Shown here: positions 1-8,236 of the stretch, in pieces | Position numbering within the stretch: position 1 is the first letter of the stretch | Layout of the letters: the number at the start of each line of letters is the position of its first letter | Source of the DNA: Dictyoglomaceae bacterium | Lineage (GTDB): Bacteria; Dictyoglomota; Dictyoglomia; Dictyoglomales; Dictyoglomaceae | DNA: 21,028 bases | Direction of reading: 5' to 3' | NCBI GenBank assembly: GCA_026417425.1 | Contig: JAOADF010000100.1 | Coordinates: forward strand, 1-21,028 | Notes under the pieces: model-generated | Seen by the model: the letters and a program-made list of their open reading frames with translations, nothing else | What the model was told of the DNA's origin: nothing | Database searches by the model: none | Translations under genes and position numbers: made by a program

Positions 1-359
1 TTGCTACTGAGGAATGCGATGGGGATTTTAGATTTAAAAAAGCTTATTTGGATGCAAAAAAGGAAGATATTATAGTCATAAAGAGTCCTGTGGGACTTCC
101 AGGAAGAGCTATAAAAAATGAATTCTTAGAATCTGTTGAAAAAGGAGAGAAAAAGCCTTTTAAGTGTGTCTTTCATTGTATAAAGACTTGTGATTATATA
201 AATTCACCTTACTGTATTGCATTGGCTTTAATTAATGCAAAAAAGGGAATGTTAAAATCAGGTTTTGCTTTTGCAGGAGCTAATGCTTATAGAGTGAATA
301 AAATTGTTTCTGTAAAAAATCTTATAAAAGAATTAATCAGTGAAATTGAGCAGGAATAA
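1..359 (+). CDS. Nitronate monooxygenase / 2-nitropropane dioxygenase-like flavoprotein, C-terminal part (5' truncated by window)
   Basis: The reading frame is open from base 3 to the stop at 357-359, so the gene begins before the window; the TTG at 48 is not a plausible start. The visible sequence opens with ATEECDGDFRFKKAY and continues with IKSPVGLPGRAI, then a Cys-containing stretch (TCDYINSPYC) and ALINAKKGMLKSGFAFAG. These are hallmarks of the C-terminal part of the FMN-dependent nitronate monooxygenase / NAD(P)H-dependent flavin oxidoreductase family, a TIM-barrel enzyme group. Only about 118 codons of a usual 310-370 are visible. The family call is secure, but substrate cannot be judged: members include nitronate oxidisers, FabK-like enoyl-ACP reductases and many uncharacterised enzymes. 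The G-rich FMN phosphate-binding part lies outside the window. No convincing terminator follows the stop, and the next operon has its own promoter. Confidence 0.8.
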   Translation, partial: ATEECDGDFRFKKAYLDAKKEDIIVIKSPVGLPGRAIKNEFLESVEKGEKKPFKCVFHCIKTCDYINSPYCIALALINAKKGMLKSGFAFAGANAYRVNKIVSVKNLIKELISEIEQE

Positions 360-431
360 TCCTATTTTTAGTTTTTAAATTCTTTATATTTTATTCTTTG
401 CTATTTTAAATTTTAGTTCTTAAAAAAACTC

Positions 432-460
432 TTGCAATAAAATTAAAATTATAGTATAAA
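432..460 (+). promoter_or_regulatory. Sigma-A-type promoter of the arabinose operon
   Basis: A -35 element TTGCAA (432-437) and a -10 element TATAAA (455-460) are separated by an optimal 17-base spacer. They lie 38 bases upstream of the arabinofuranosidase start, in the only gap before the operon. Transcription would start near 466-468. The match is by eye, in an AT-rich region where partial matches are common, but the spacing and position support it. Confidence 0.6.
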
Positions 461-461
461 T

Positions 462-482
462 TTTAGTAAAATCAATACTAAA
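462..482. promoter_or_regulatory. Inverted repeat at the predicted transcription start; candidate repressor operator
   Basis: Two perfect 7-base arms, TTTAGTA (462-468) and TACTAAA (476-482), flank a 7-base centre, giving half-sites 14 bases apart. The element begins directly after the -10 box, covers the predicted +1 and abuts the Shine-Dalgarno AAGGAGG, which is the classic place for a repressor site. The arms loosely recall XylR/ROK-type operators (TTAGTTT half-sites) more than the AraR consensus. No regulator gene is in the window, so the binding protein is unknown. Confidence 0.5.
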
Positions 483-494
483 GGAGGATTTTAA

Positions 495-2030
<1,536 letters not shown>

Positions 2031-2036
2031 ATTTTT

Positions 2037-2044
2037 GAGGTGAT
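2037..2044 (+). promoter_or_regulatory. Ribosome binding site that sets the araD start
   Basis: GAGGTGAT lies just upstream of the ATG at 2052. A longer in-frame GTG start at 2040 would fall inside this Shine-Dalgarno sequence, so the ATG is preferred. Confidence 0.65.
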
Positions 2045-2051
2045 TCTAAAG

Positions 2052-2738
2052 ATGCTTTTAAAAGAACTTAGAGAAGAAGTTTATAAGATGAATATGGAAC
2101 TTCCTAAAAATAATCTTGTGGTTTTAACCAGTGGCAATGTAAGTGGAAGAGATTTAAAAAATAATCTTGTAGTTATAAAACCCAGTGGTGTCAAATATGA
2201 AGATCTTTCTCCAGAAAAAATGGTTATAGTAGATCTCGAAGGAAATATAGTTGAAGGAGACTTAAAACCATCGGTAGATACTCTTTCCCATTTAGTAGTA
2301 TATAGAGAGAGAGAAGATATTTGTGGTATAGTTCATACCCATTCTCCTTTTGCTACAAGTTTTGCTCTTTTGGGAAAGCCAATTCCTGTTTACCTTACTT
2401 CCCATGCGGATTATTTTGGAGAGGAAATAAAAGTGGCAAGATATGCTTCTCCAATTCCTTTAGAAGATGTAGGAAAAGCTCTTCTTGAAGTAATAAATGA
2501 TGAAAATAGACCTGATTGGGTGAAAAAGCATTCAAAGTTTACTCCTGTGGTTTTACTTAAAAATCATGGAGTATTTACCTTTGGGAAAACACCTTCTGAG
2601 GCATTGAAATATGCAGTTATTGTGGAAGAGATAGCAAAGACTTATTATTTTGCCTTAACAATGGGAAATCCAGTGCCTTTATCTTCTTCTGAAGTAGAGA
2701 AATGGTTTGAAAGATTTCATGAAATATATGGACAATAA
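2052..2738 (+). CDS. araD: L-ribulose-5-phosphate 4-epimerase
   Basis: This class II aldolase-fold enzyme interconverts L-ribulose 5-phosphate and D-xylulose 5-phosphate, the step that joins arabinose breakdown to the pentose phosphate pathway. With the ATG at 2052 the protein is 228 residues (E. coli AraD: 231), and key residues fall at the E. coli numbers: zinc ligands H95 and H97 in VHTHSP, the third ligand H172 in KNHGV, D76 in KPSVDT and the catalytic acid/base D120 in SHADYFG. The catalytic tyrosine near the C-terminus corresponds to Y226 in IYGQ. Substrate-phosphate motifs TSGNVSGRD (26-34) and KPSGVKYEDL (43-52) are present. This agreement supports the start chosen over the GTG at 2040. 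It lies 21 bases after the arabinofuranosidase gene and 22 bases before the isomerase gene, so co-transcription is likely. Fuculose aldolases are related, but residue agreement and context favour AraD. Confidence 0.92.
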   Translation: MLLKELREEVYKMNMELPKNNLVVLTSGNVSGRDLKNNLVVIKPSGVKYEDLSPEKMVIVDLEGNIVEGDLKPSVDTLSHLVVYREREDICGIVHTHSPFATSFALLGKPIPVYLTSHADYFGEEIKVARYASPIPLEDVGKALLEVINDENRPDWVKKHSKFTPVVLLKNHGVFTFGKTPSEALKYAVIVEEIAKTYYFALTMGNPVPLSSSEVEKWFERFHEIYGQ

Positions 2739-2760
2739 AAAATAATGGAGGTGTGATGTA

Positions 2761-4245
2761 ATGAAAAATCTTCCTGAGGTTAAATTGGGAATTGTAGCAG
2801 TAAGTAGAGATTGTTTTCCTATTGAACTATCTCGAAATAGAAAAAATAAAGTTGTAGAAGAATGTGATAAAAGGGGATTATCTGTTATAAATATTGAGAC
2901 CATAGTTGAGAACGAGGAAGATGTTTTAAAAGCTTTAAAGGAAATAAAAGAAAAAGGAGTAAATTCATTAGTAATTTATCTTGGAAATTTTGGACCTGAA
3001 GGACCTACATCTCTTCTTGCTCAAAAATTTAATGGACCTGTGATGGCATGCGCAGCAGGAGAAGAAACAGGCAGTGATTTATTTAATGGAAGAGGAGATG
3101 CTTATTGTGGTTTTCTTAGTTTATGCTACAACTTGGGTTTAAGAAATGTAAAAGTTTATATTCCCCATTATCCTGTGGGAATACCTTCAGAAATAGCAGA
3201 TATGATTAAAGAATTTATTCCCATAGCAAGGACTATTCTTGCTTTGAAAAAGCTAAAAATATTTTCTTTTGGACCAAGACCTCAAGATTTTAATACGATG
3301 CATGCTCCAATAAAGCCTCTTTATGATCTTGGAATATCTATAATGGAAAATAGTGAGTTAGATCTATATGATATATTTAAGAAAGCTGAAAATGATTCAA
3401 GAATACCTCAAGTAGCAGAAGATATGGCAAAAGAATTAGGAGTAGGGAATAAATATCCTGAACTACTTAAAAAATTAGCACAATATGAAATTGCATTATT
3501 AGATTTTATGGAAAAAAATTTAGGGGCATCGGAATTTGGAGTTTTTGCAAATAAGTGTTGGCCTTCCTTTGAGAGATATTTTGGATTTGTTCCTTGTTAT
3601 GTGAACTCGAGATTGGCTACAAGAGGAATACCTGTATCCTGTGAATCAGATATATATGGTACATTAAGTGAATATATTATATATGCCATAAGTGAATTAC
3701 CTGTTACATTGTTGGATGTTAACAACACTGTTCCCTATGATTTAATTGAGGAGTCAAAGAATAAGATAAAGGGTTATAAATTTACAGATCTCTTTATGGG
3801 TTTTCATTGTGGAAATACACCTTCATGTTATTTATCTAATTATTCTATAAAATATCAGTTAATTATGCATAGGCTTATGGAACCAGATAAAGAACCAGAT
3901 ATAACAAGGGGTACTCTGGAAGGGAAAATAATACCGGGAGAAGCTTTGATTTTTAGATTGCATTCAACTCCTGATACAAGGTTAATTTCTTACATTGCAG
4001 AAGGAGAAGTTCTTGATATAGACCCAAAATCCTTCGGTAGTATTGGAGTTTTTGCTATAAAAGAGATGGGAAGATTTTATAGATATGTACTTCTTGAAAA
4101 AAAATTTCCTCATCATACTGCTGTAGGTTTTAAACACGTTGGGAAATATATATATGAGACTTTAAAGCTATTAGGAGTGGAGGAAATATATTACCCATTA
4201 CCTGAAGGTGTATTTTATAAAGATGAGAATCCTTTCATAAAGTAA
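2761..4245 (+). CDS. FucI-like sugar isomerase, probably the L-arabinose isomerase of this operon
   Basis: This 494-residue protein belongs to the L-fucose/L-arabinose isomerase superfamily of metal-dependent aldose-ketose isomerases. It looks closer to the FucI-like branch than to canonical AraA: I see no AraA-type N-terminus, and the core carries PVSCESDIYGTLSEY (291-305), LLDVNN (317-322) and GFHCGNTPSC (347-356). Likely Mn2+ ligands are E295 and D319, with H349 and the histidines of KFPHHTAVGFKH (448-459) as further metal or active-site candidates. Neighbouring genes encode an arabinofuranosidase and AraD, so the expected reaction is L-arabinose to L-ribulose. GGAGGTG lies 7 bases before the ATG. 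No ribulokinase gene follows, so phosphorylation must come from elsewhere. Fucose, rhamnose-type or D-arabinose isomerisation cannot be excluded from sequence alone. Superfamily membership is confident; the substrate is inferred from context. Confidence 0.75.
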   Translation: MKNLPEVKLGIVAVSRDCFPIELSRNRKNKVVEECDKRGLSVINIETIVENEEDVLKALKEIKEKGVNSLVIYLGNFGPEGPTSLLAQKFNGPVMACAAGEETGSDLFNGRGDAYCGFLSLCYNLGLRNVKVYIPHYPVGIPSEIADMIKEFIPIARTILALKKLKIFSFGPRPQDFNTMHAPIKPLYDLGISIMENSELDLYDIFKKAENDSRIPQVAEDMAKELGVGNKYPELLKKLAQYEIALLDFMEKNLGASEFGVFANKCWPSFERYFGFVPCYVNSRLATRGIPVSCESDIYGTLSEYIIYAISELPVTLLDVNNTVPYDLIEESKNKIKGYKFTDLFMGFHCGNTPSCYLSNYSIKYQLIMHRLMEPDKEPDITRGTLEGKIIPGEALIFRLHSTPDTRLISYIAEGEVLDIDPKSFGSIGVFAIKEMGRFYRYVLLEKKFPHHTAVGFKHVGKYIYETLKLLGVEEIYYPLPEGVFYKDENPFIK

Positions 4246-4271
4246 TTAGTATTTATGAATCATGTAAATTC

Positions 4272-4300
4272 TTGACATCTTCTTTTCTAAAATATATACT
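4272..4300 (+). promoter_or_regulatory. Near-consensus sigma-A promoter of the branched-chain amino acid transporter operon
   Basis: A consensus -35 TTGACA (4272-4277) is followed after exactly 17 bases by TATACT (4295-4300). Transcription should begin near 4306-4308. It is the best promoter match in the window and lies in the gap after the isomerase gene. A long in-frame TTG start for the binding protein coincides with this -35 box and is therefore not real. Confidence 0.8.
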
Positions 4301-4311
4301 TCAAATCAATA

Positions 4312-4352
4312 AGAACAGGGATGTTCTACAGAAGGTAGGGCATCCCTTTTTT
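4312..4352 (+). terminator. Leader hairpins with terminator-like structure (candidate attenuator)
   Basis: GGGATG (4318-4323) pairs with CATCCC (4341-4346), directly followed by six Ts (4347-4352). An inner TTC/GAA stem (4324-4326/4331-4333) can stack on it, leaving GGTAGGG bulged. A second, competing hairpin AGAACA (4312-4317) with TGTTCT (4322-4327) overlaps the terminator's 5' arm, so both cannot form at once. The structure sits about 10 bases downstream of the predicted transcription start. It may attenuate the transporter operon and also stop read-through from the arabinose operon, which has no other terminator. Pairing was worked out by eye; energies were not calculated. Confidence 0.5.
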
Positions 4353-4367
4353 ATTAAAAATATCTAC

Positions 4368-4375
4368 GGAGGTGA
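4368..4375 (+). promoter_or_regulatory. Ribosome binding site that sets the binding-protein start
   Basis: GGAGGTGA ends close to two adjacent in-frame ATGs at 4377 and 4380. Spacing from GGAGG is 4 and 7 bases respectively, so the ATG at 4380 is preferred. Confidence 0.65.
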
Positions 4376-4379
4376 GATG

Positions 4380-5519
4380 ATGCAAAGGTCTCTTAAGATT
4401 ATCCTAATTTTAGGTATTCTTTTTGGTCTCTTAATCTTTCCCCTTCAAGCAGCAGCTCCTATAAAAATTGGTGCCATATTTCCCATAACAGGTCCCATTG
4501 CAACTTTTGGTATTTCTTCTGCAAATGGAGTTAAGATGGCTTTTGAAGAAGTAAATGCAAAGGGAGGAGTATTGGGGAGTAAAATAGAGTTAATATTAGA
4601 AGATGACCAGTATAAAGCAGAAGAAGTTGCTAATGCTGCCAAAAAACTAATAGAAAGAGATAAGGTTGTAGCAATTTTAGGAGAAGTAGCAAGCTCCATG
4701 AGTTTAGTTCTTGCTCCCATTTGTCAGGCATCGAAAGTAGTTATGATGACTCCAACCTCTACAAATCCAAGAGTAACCTTAGTTGGAGATTATATTTTCC
4801 GAGCTTGCTTCATTGATGATTTCCAAGGAACTGTTATGGCAAATTTTGTCTACAAAACTTTAAAGTTGAAAACTTCTGCTATGTTAGTTGCAGTAACTAG
4901 TGACTATAGTAAAGGTTTAGCTCAATTTTATAAAGAGGCTTATACAAAATTGGGAGGAAAGATTGTTGCTGAAGAGTCTTATTCTGAAGGAGATGCTGAT
5001 TTTAGAGCTCAACTTACAAAAATTAAGGCTGTAAAACCTGATTTTGTATATCTTCCTGGATATTATTCTGATATCGGTCCTATCCTTCTTCAAGCAAGGG
5101 AATTGGGCATAACAGTTCCCTTTGGTGGTGGCGATGGTTGGGATTCTCCAAAACTTGTAGAAACAGCTGGAAAAGCTGCAGAGGGCTGTTACTTTAGTAA
5201 TCATTATAGTCCAGAATCAAAAGAGTTAAAAGTTCAGACTTTTGTAAGAGATTATAAAAAGAAGTTTGGAGAAACTCCCGATGCTTTAGCAGCTCTTTCT
5301 TATGACGCTGCTATGCTTCTTGTTGAGGCTATTAAGAAAGCAGGAAGTGCTGAGCCATCAAAAATTAGGGATGCATTAGTAAGCTTTACAAAGGATAAAC
5401 CATTTAAGGGTGTAACAGGTACTATTTACTTTGATCAAAATAGAAATCCTGTAAAGAGTGCAGTTATTATTGAGATAAAAGGAGGAAAACAAGTTTATAA
5501 AGCAACAGTTAAGCCATAA
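4380..5519 (+). CDS. livJ: Branched-chain amino acid ABC transporter, substrate-binding protein
   Basis: The 379-residue protein is the extracytoplasmic receptor of a Liv-type importer (Peripla_BP_6, type I periplasmic-binding fold). A signal peptide is clear: MQRSLK followed by a hydrophobic core and LQAAA, with cleavage probably around residues 24-26. The mature part begins PIKIGAIFPITGPIATFG, the usual opening of LivJ/LivK proteins, and later has NGVKMAFEEVN, GGDGWDSP and PDALAALSYDAAMLLVEAI. No lipobox cysteine follows the signal, so it is not an obvious lipoprotein and is more likely a free periplasmic protein. It is the first gene of the transporter operon, behind a strong promoter and a hairpin leader, and is followed by a strong terminator, an arrangement that would give more receptor than permease. 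Leucine/isoleucine/valine is the likeliest ligand, but relatives bind amides, urea or aromatic compounds. Confidence 0.88.
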   Translation: MQRSLKIILILGILFGLLIFPLQAAAPIKIGAIFPITGPIATFGISSANGVKMAFEEVNAKGGVLGSKIELILEDDQYKAEEVANAAKKLIERDKVVAILGEVASSMSLVLAPICQASKVVMMTPTSTNPRVTLVGDYIFRACFIDDFQGTVMANFVYKTLKLKTSAMLVAVTSDYSKGLAQFYKEAYTKLGGKIVAEESYSEGDADFRAQLTKIKAVKPDFVYLPGYYSDIGPILLQARELGITVPFGGGDGWDSPKLVETAGKAAEGCYFSNHYSPESKELKVQTFVRDYKKKFGETPDALAALSYDAAMLLVEAIKKAGSAEPSKIRDALVSFTKDKPFKGVTGTIYFDQNRNPVKSAVIIEIKGGKQVYKATVKP

Positions 5520-5537
5520 AATTTTTATTTATTCTTA

Positions 5538-5566
5538 GGAGGGGGTTTACCCCCTCCCTTTTTTTT
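5538..5566 (+). terminator. Strong intrinsic terminator between the binding-protein and permease genes
   Basis: GGAGGGGG (5538-5545) pairs perfectly with CCCCCTCC (5550-5557) across a TTTA loop, followed by C and eight Ts (5559-5566). No second clear promoter precedes the permease gene at 5603, so partial read-through is the simplest explanation for permease expression. This would keep the receptor in excess. Confidence 0.9.
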
Positions 5567-5602
5567 GTTATTATTTTTTATGTTTTTAGAAAGGAAGAGT
5601 TT

Positions 5603-6481
5603 ATGGAAAATGTAATTCAACAAATAATAAATGGAATATCCTTAGGAAGCATATATGCATTAATTGCTTTAGGATATACTATGGTATATGGTATATTGCG
5701 TCTTATTAATTTTGCCCATGGAGATATTTATATGATGGGAGCATTTTTGGGATATTTTGCTTTGGGTCTTTGGAATTTTTCCTTTCCATTAGGACTTTTA
5801 TTTGCCATGGGAGGTGCAGCAATCTTAGGAATTATAATCGAAAGATTTGCTTACAGACCTTTAAGATTAGCTCCAAGAATTTCATTGCTTATTACTGCTA
5901 TAGGTGTATCCTTTCTTTTAGAAAATTTAATGGTCTTATGGATAGGAGCATCTCCAAGACCTTTTCCTCAAAAAATTCCTTTGGAAATATATTATATAGG
6001 AAATATTGTTATTACTAATAGACAGATTATTATAATTTTAGTTTCTATAATGCTTATGTTTCTTTTACAATTTATTGTTCTTAAAACAAAAATTGGAAAA
6101 GCTATGAGGGCAGTTTCCTTCGATAAGGAAATTGCATTAATGATGGGAGTTGATATAGATAGGGTTATCTCTCTCACTTTTGCTATAGGCTCGTCTTTAG
6201 CTGCTGCAGCAGGGGTATTAGTGGGTTTATACTTCAATAAAATAGATCCATATATGGGAGTAATGCCTGGATTAAAAGCCTTTGTTGCTGCAGTTCTTGG
6301 AGGAATTGGTATAATTCCTGGTGCTATGCTGGGGGGTTTTATATTAGGAATTGCTGAGGTTTTAGTTTCTGCTTTTATCTCTTCTACGGTAAGAGATGCT
6401 GTAGCTTTTATTATTCTTATTTTGATTCTTCTTGTTAGACCTTCAGGAATTTTAGGAAAATATATGAGGGAAAAAGTGTGA
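5603..6481 (+). CDS. livH: Branched-chain amino acid ABC transporter, inner-membrane permease LivH
   Basis: The 292-residue, very hydrophobic protein has about eight predicted membrane segments and forms the translocation pore with LivM. Family hallmarks are the N-terminal GISLGSIYALIALGYTMVYGILRLINFAHGD region (11-41) and the cytoplasmic coupling loop KAMRAVSFDKEIALMMGVDIDRV (about 165-187), which contacts the ATPases. The C-terminal LLVRPSGILG (277-286) is also typical. A modest AAGGAAG site precedes the ATG. The stop overlaps the livM start. Length matches the usual 290-310. Family assignment is secure; the transported ligand is inferred from the operon. Confidence 0.93.
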   Translation: MENVIQQIINGISLGSIYALIALGYTMVYGILRLINFAHGDIYMMGAFLGYFALGLWNFSFPLGLLFAMGGAAILGIIIERFAYRPLRLAPRISLLITAIGVSFLLENLMVLWIGASPRPFPQKIPLEIYYIGNIVITNRQIIIILVSIMLMFLLQFIVLKTKIGKAMRAVSFDKEIALMMGVDIDRVISLTFAIGSSLAAAAGVLVGLYFNKIDPYMGVMPGLKAFVAAVLGGIGIIPGAMLGGFILGIAEVLVSAFISSTVRDAVAFIILILILLVRPSGILGKYMREKV

Positions 6482-7479
6482 TGAAAAGGAATTATTTGTT
6501 AGTTTTTATCCTTGTAGTTATCTTAGTTTATCTGGGAAGTTTAGCCAGAGGACTAAATCCTTATTTTTATCAGCTTTTAGTTTTTTGGGGTATAAATAGC
6601 ATATTGGCAGTGAGCTTAAATTTAATTAATGGTTTTGCAGGACAATTTTCTATTGGACATGCAGGATTTATGGCTGTTGGTGGATATTTCAGCTCTGCAT
6701 TGAGTGTATATCAAGGAGAAAAATTTATCTCTTTATTAAATTTTCTTCCTCTAAATTTTGCACAGTCAATAGTTTTCTTCATTTTTCTTCTTTTAGGAGG
6801 CTTAATCTCTGCAATTTTAGGCCTTATAGTGGGAATTCCCACATTAAGACTTAAAGGAGATTATCTCGCTATTGCAACCTTAGGATTTGGAGAGATAGTA
6901 AGGGTAGTTATTTTAAATTTAGATATAGTAGGAGGACCAAGAGGTTTTCCGGGAATTCCCCAAAGGACTGATCTTTCCTGGGTAATTCTTTGGTTTATTA
7001 TTTGTTTATTAGTAATAAGAAATCTTATTATTTCTTCTCATGGAAGAGCTATTATTTCTATAAGAGAAGATGAAATAGCATCGGAAACTATGGGAATAAA
7101 TACTACTTTTTATAAGGTTTTAGCCTTTGTAATTGGAGCCTTTTTTGCTGGCATAGCGGGAGGATTATTTGCTCACTATTTAATGATGCTTCATCCCAGT
7201 AGTTTTACTTTCTTTAGATCAGTGGAGATTCTTTTAATGATAGTATTAGGAGGAATGGGAAGTATTACTGGCTCTATATTAGGTGCTTTTATATTAACAG
7301 TACTTCCTGAGGCATTGAGGGGCTTTACTTATCTTCGTTTAGTAATCTATTCTATTATTCTTATAGGTATAATGCTTCTAAGACCTCAGGGAATAATGGG
7401 AGGAAAGGAATTTTCTTTTTCTTTTTTTAAAAAGATATATGCAAGGGTGAATAACAATGAGAATATTAGAAGTAAATAA
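6481..7479 (+). CDS. livM: Branched-chain amino acid ABC transporter, inner-membrane permease LivM
   Basis: The second permease subunit, 332 residues, has eight to ten hydrophobic segments. It shows LivM motifs: LAVSLNLINGFAGQFSIGHAG (42-62 from the GTG), GIPTLRLKGDYLAIATLGFGE and the coupling loop SIREDEIASETMGINTTFYK, then LRPQGIMGG near the end. The start is ambiguous: GTG at 6478 gives a 4-base overlap with the livH stop, and ATG at 6481 gives a 1-base overlap (TGATG). GAGGG at 6466-6470 could serve either; ATG is chosen. The 3' end overlaps livG by 23 bases. It acts as a heterodimer with LivH and carries the ATPase-coupled transport of amino acids into the cytoplasm. Confidence 0.92.
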   Translation: MKRNYLLVFILVVILVYLGSLARGLNPYFYQLLVFWGINSILAVSLNLINGFAGQFSIGHAGFMAVGGYFSSALSVYQGEKFISLLNFLPLNFAQSIVFFIFLLLGGLISAILGLIVGIPTLRLKGDYLAIATLGFGEIVRVVILNLDIVGGPRGFPGIPQRTDLSWVILWFIICLLVIRNLIISSHGRAIISIREDEIASETMGINTTFYKVLAFVIGAFFAGIAGGLFAHYLMMLHPSSFTFFRSVEILLMIVLGGMGSITGSILGAFILTVLPEALRGFTYLRLVIYSIILIGIMLLRPQGIMGGKEFSFSFFKKIYARVNNNENIRSK

Positions 7480-8236
7480 TCTATCCTGTGCCTTTGGTGG
7501 ATTAATGGCGGTGGTAAACTTAGATTTTTATGTTGAGGAAAAGGAGATTTTGGGAATTATTGGACCAAATGGTGCAGGGAAAACTACTGTTTTTAATTTA
7601 ATCACAGGTTTTTATTCTCCATTAAGGGGAGAAATTATATTTAATGGAAAAAATATTGAAAAATTAAAACCTTATCAAATAACGAGATTAGGAATTGCAA
7701 GAACTTTTCAAAATCCTCGTCTATTTAAACAGCTCACGGTTATGGATAATGTTAGAATTGCTATGCACAAAATTAATAATTCTCAAATTGTTGATACCCT
7801 TATAAGAGGTAGTAAATTCCTTGAGGAAGAAAGAACCCAAGAGAAAAAAGCAAAAGAAATTCTTGAGTTTTTTCATCTTTATGAAAGAAGATATGAAATA
7901 GCTCAAAATCTCCCTTATGGAGAACAGAGAAGACTTGAAATAGCAAGGGCAATGGCAACAAATCCTATATTATTACTTTTAGATGAACCTGCGGCAGGTA
8001 TGAATCCCCATGAAGCAAAGGATTTGATGAATCTTATATCCTACATAAGGGATAATTTTAATATAACTATTCTTTTGATAGAGCATCATATGGAAGTTGT
8101 AATGGGAATTTGTGAAAAAATTATTGTTCTTAATTATGGAATGAAAATTGCAGAGGGAAAACCAGAGGAGATAAGAAATGATCCAAAAGTTATAGAAGCC
8201 TATTTAGGTAAGGAGGAGGAAAGTGTTATCAATTAA
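7457..8236 (+). CDS. livG: Branched-chain amino acid ABC transporter, ATP-binding protein LivG
   Basis: One of the two ATPase subunits (259 residues). Walker A is GPNGAGKTT (36-44), the Q-loop glutamine is Q85 in ARTFQNPRLF, and the signature is PYGEQRRLEIARAMA (153-167), the LivG form rather than LSGGQ. Walker B plus catalytic glutamate is LLLLDEPAAGMN (D176, E177), and the switch histidine is H210 in IEHHM. The LivG-specific insertion between Q-loop and signature (about 105-140) is present. The start ATG lies inside the 3' end of livM behind AAGGGTGA (7443-7450), and the 3' end overlaps livF by 14 bases, so the pair is translationally coupled. LptB is a close relative, but the operon decides for LivG. 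Confidence 0.93.
   Translation: MRILEVNNLSCAFGGLMAVVNLDFYVEEKEILGIIGPNGAGKTTVFNLITGFYSPLRGEIIFNGKNIEKLKPYQITRLGIARTFQNPRLFKQLTVMDNVRIAMHKINNSQIVDTLIRGSKFLEEERTQEKKAKEILEFFHLYERRYEIAQNLPYGEQRRLEIARAMATNPILLLLDEPAAGMNPHEAKDLMNLISYIRDNFNITILLIEHHMEVVMGICEKIIVLNYGMKIAEGKPEEIRNDPKVIEAYLGKEEESVIN

Noticed and set aside
48..50. TTG at 48 as the start of the first gene
   Set aside because: The same frame is open to the window edge and the upstream codons encode conserved family sequence (ATEECDGDF), so the gene is truncated by the window.
352..370. AGGA...TCCT followed by T-rich DNA as a terminator of the first gene
   Set aside because: The stem has four pairs and the loop four bases; too weak to call.
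4313..4326. GAAC...GTTC as a LexA/SOS box
   Set aside because: The Gram-positive LexA site is GAAC-N4-GTTC; here the spacing is six bases, and a transporter operon is an unlikely SOS target.
4272..4379. N-terminally longer binding protein starting at a TTG at 4272
   Set aside because: The TTG is the -35 box of a near-consensus promoter, the extra 36 residues precede the true signal peptide, and a proper Shine-Dalgarno serves the ATG at 4380.
5770..6018. Alternative + strand frame within livH
   Set aside because: It is a frame-shifted shadow of the livH permease with no recognisable protein features.
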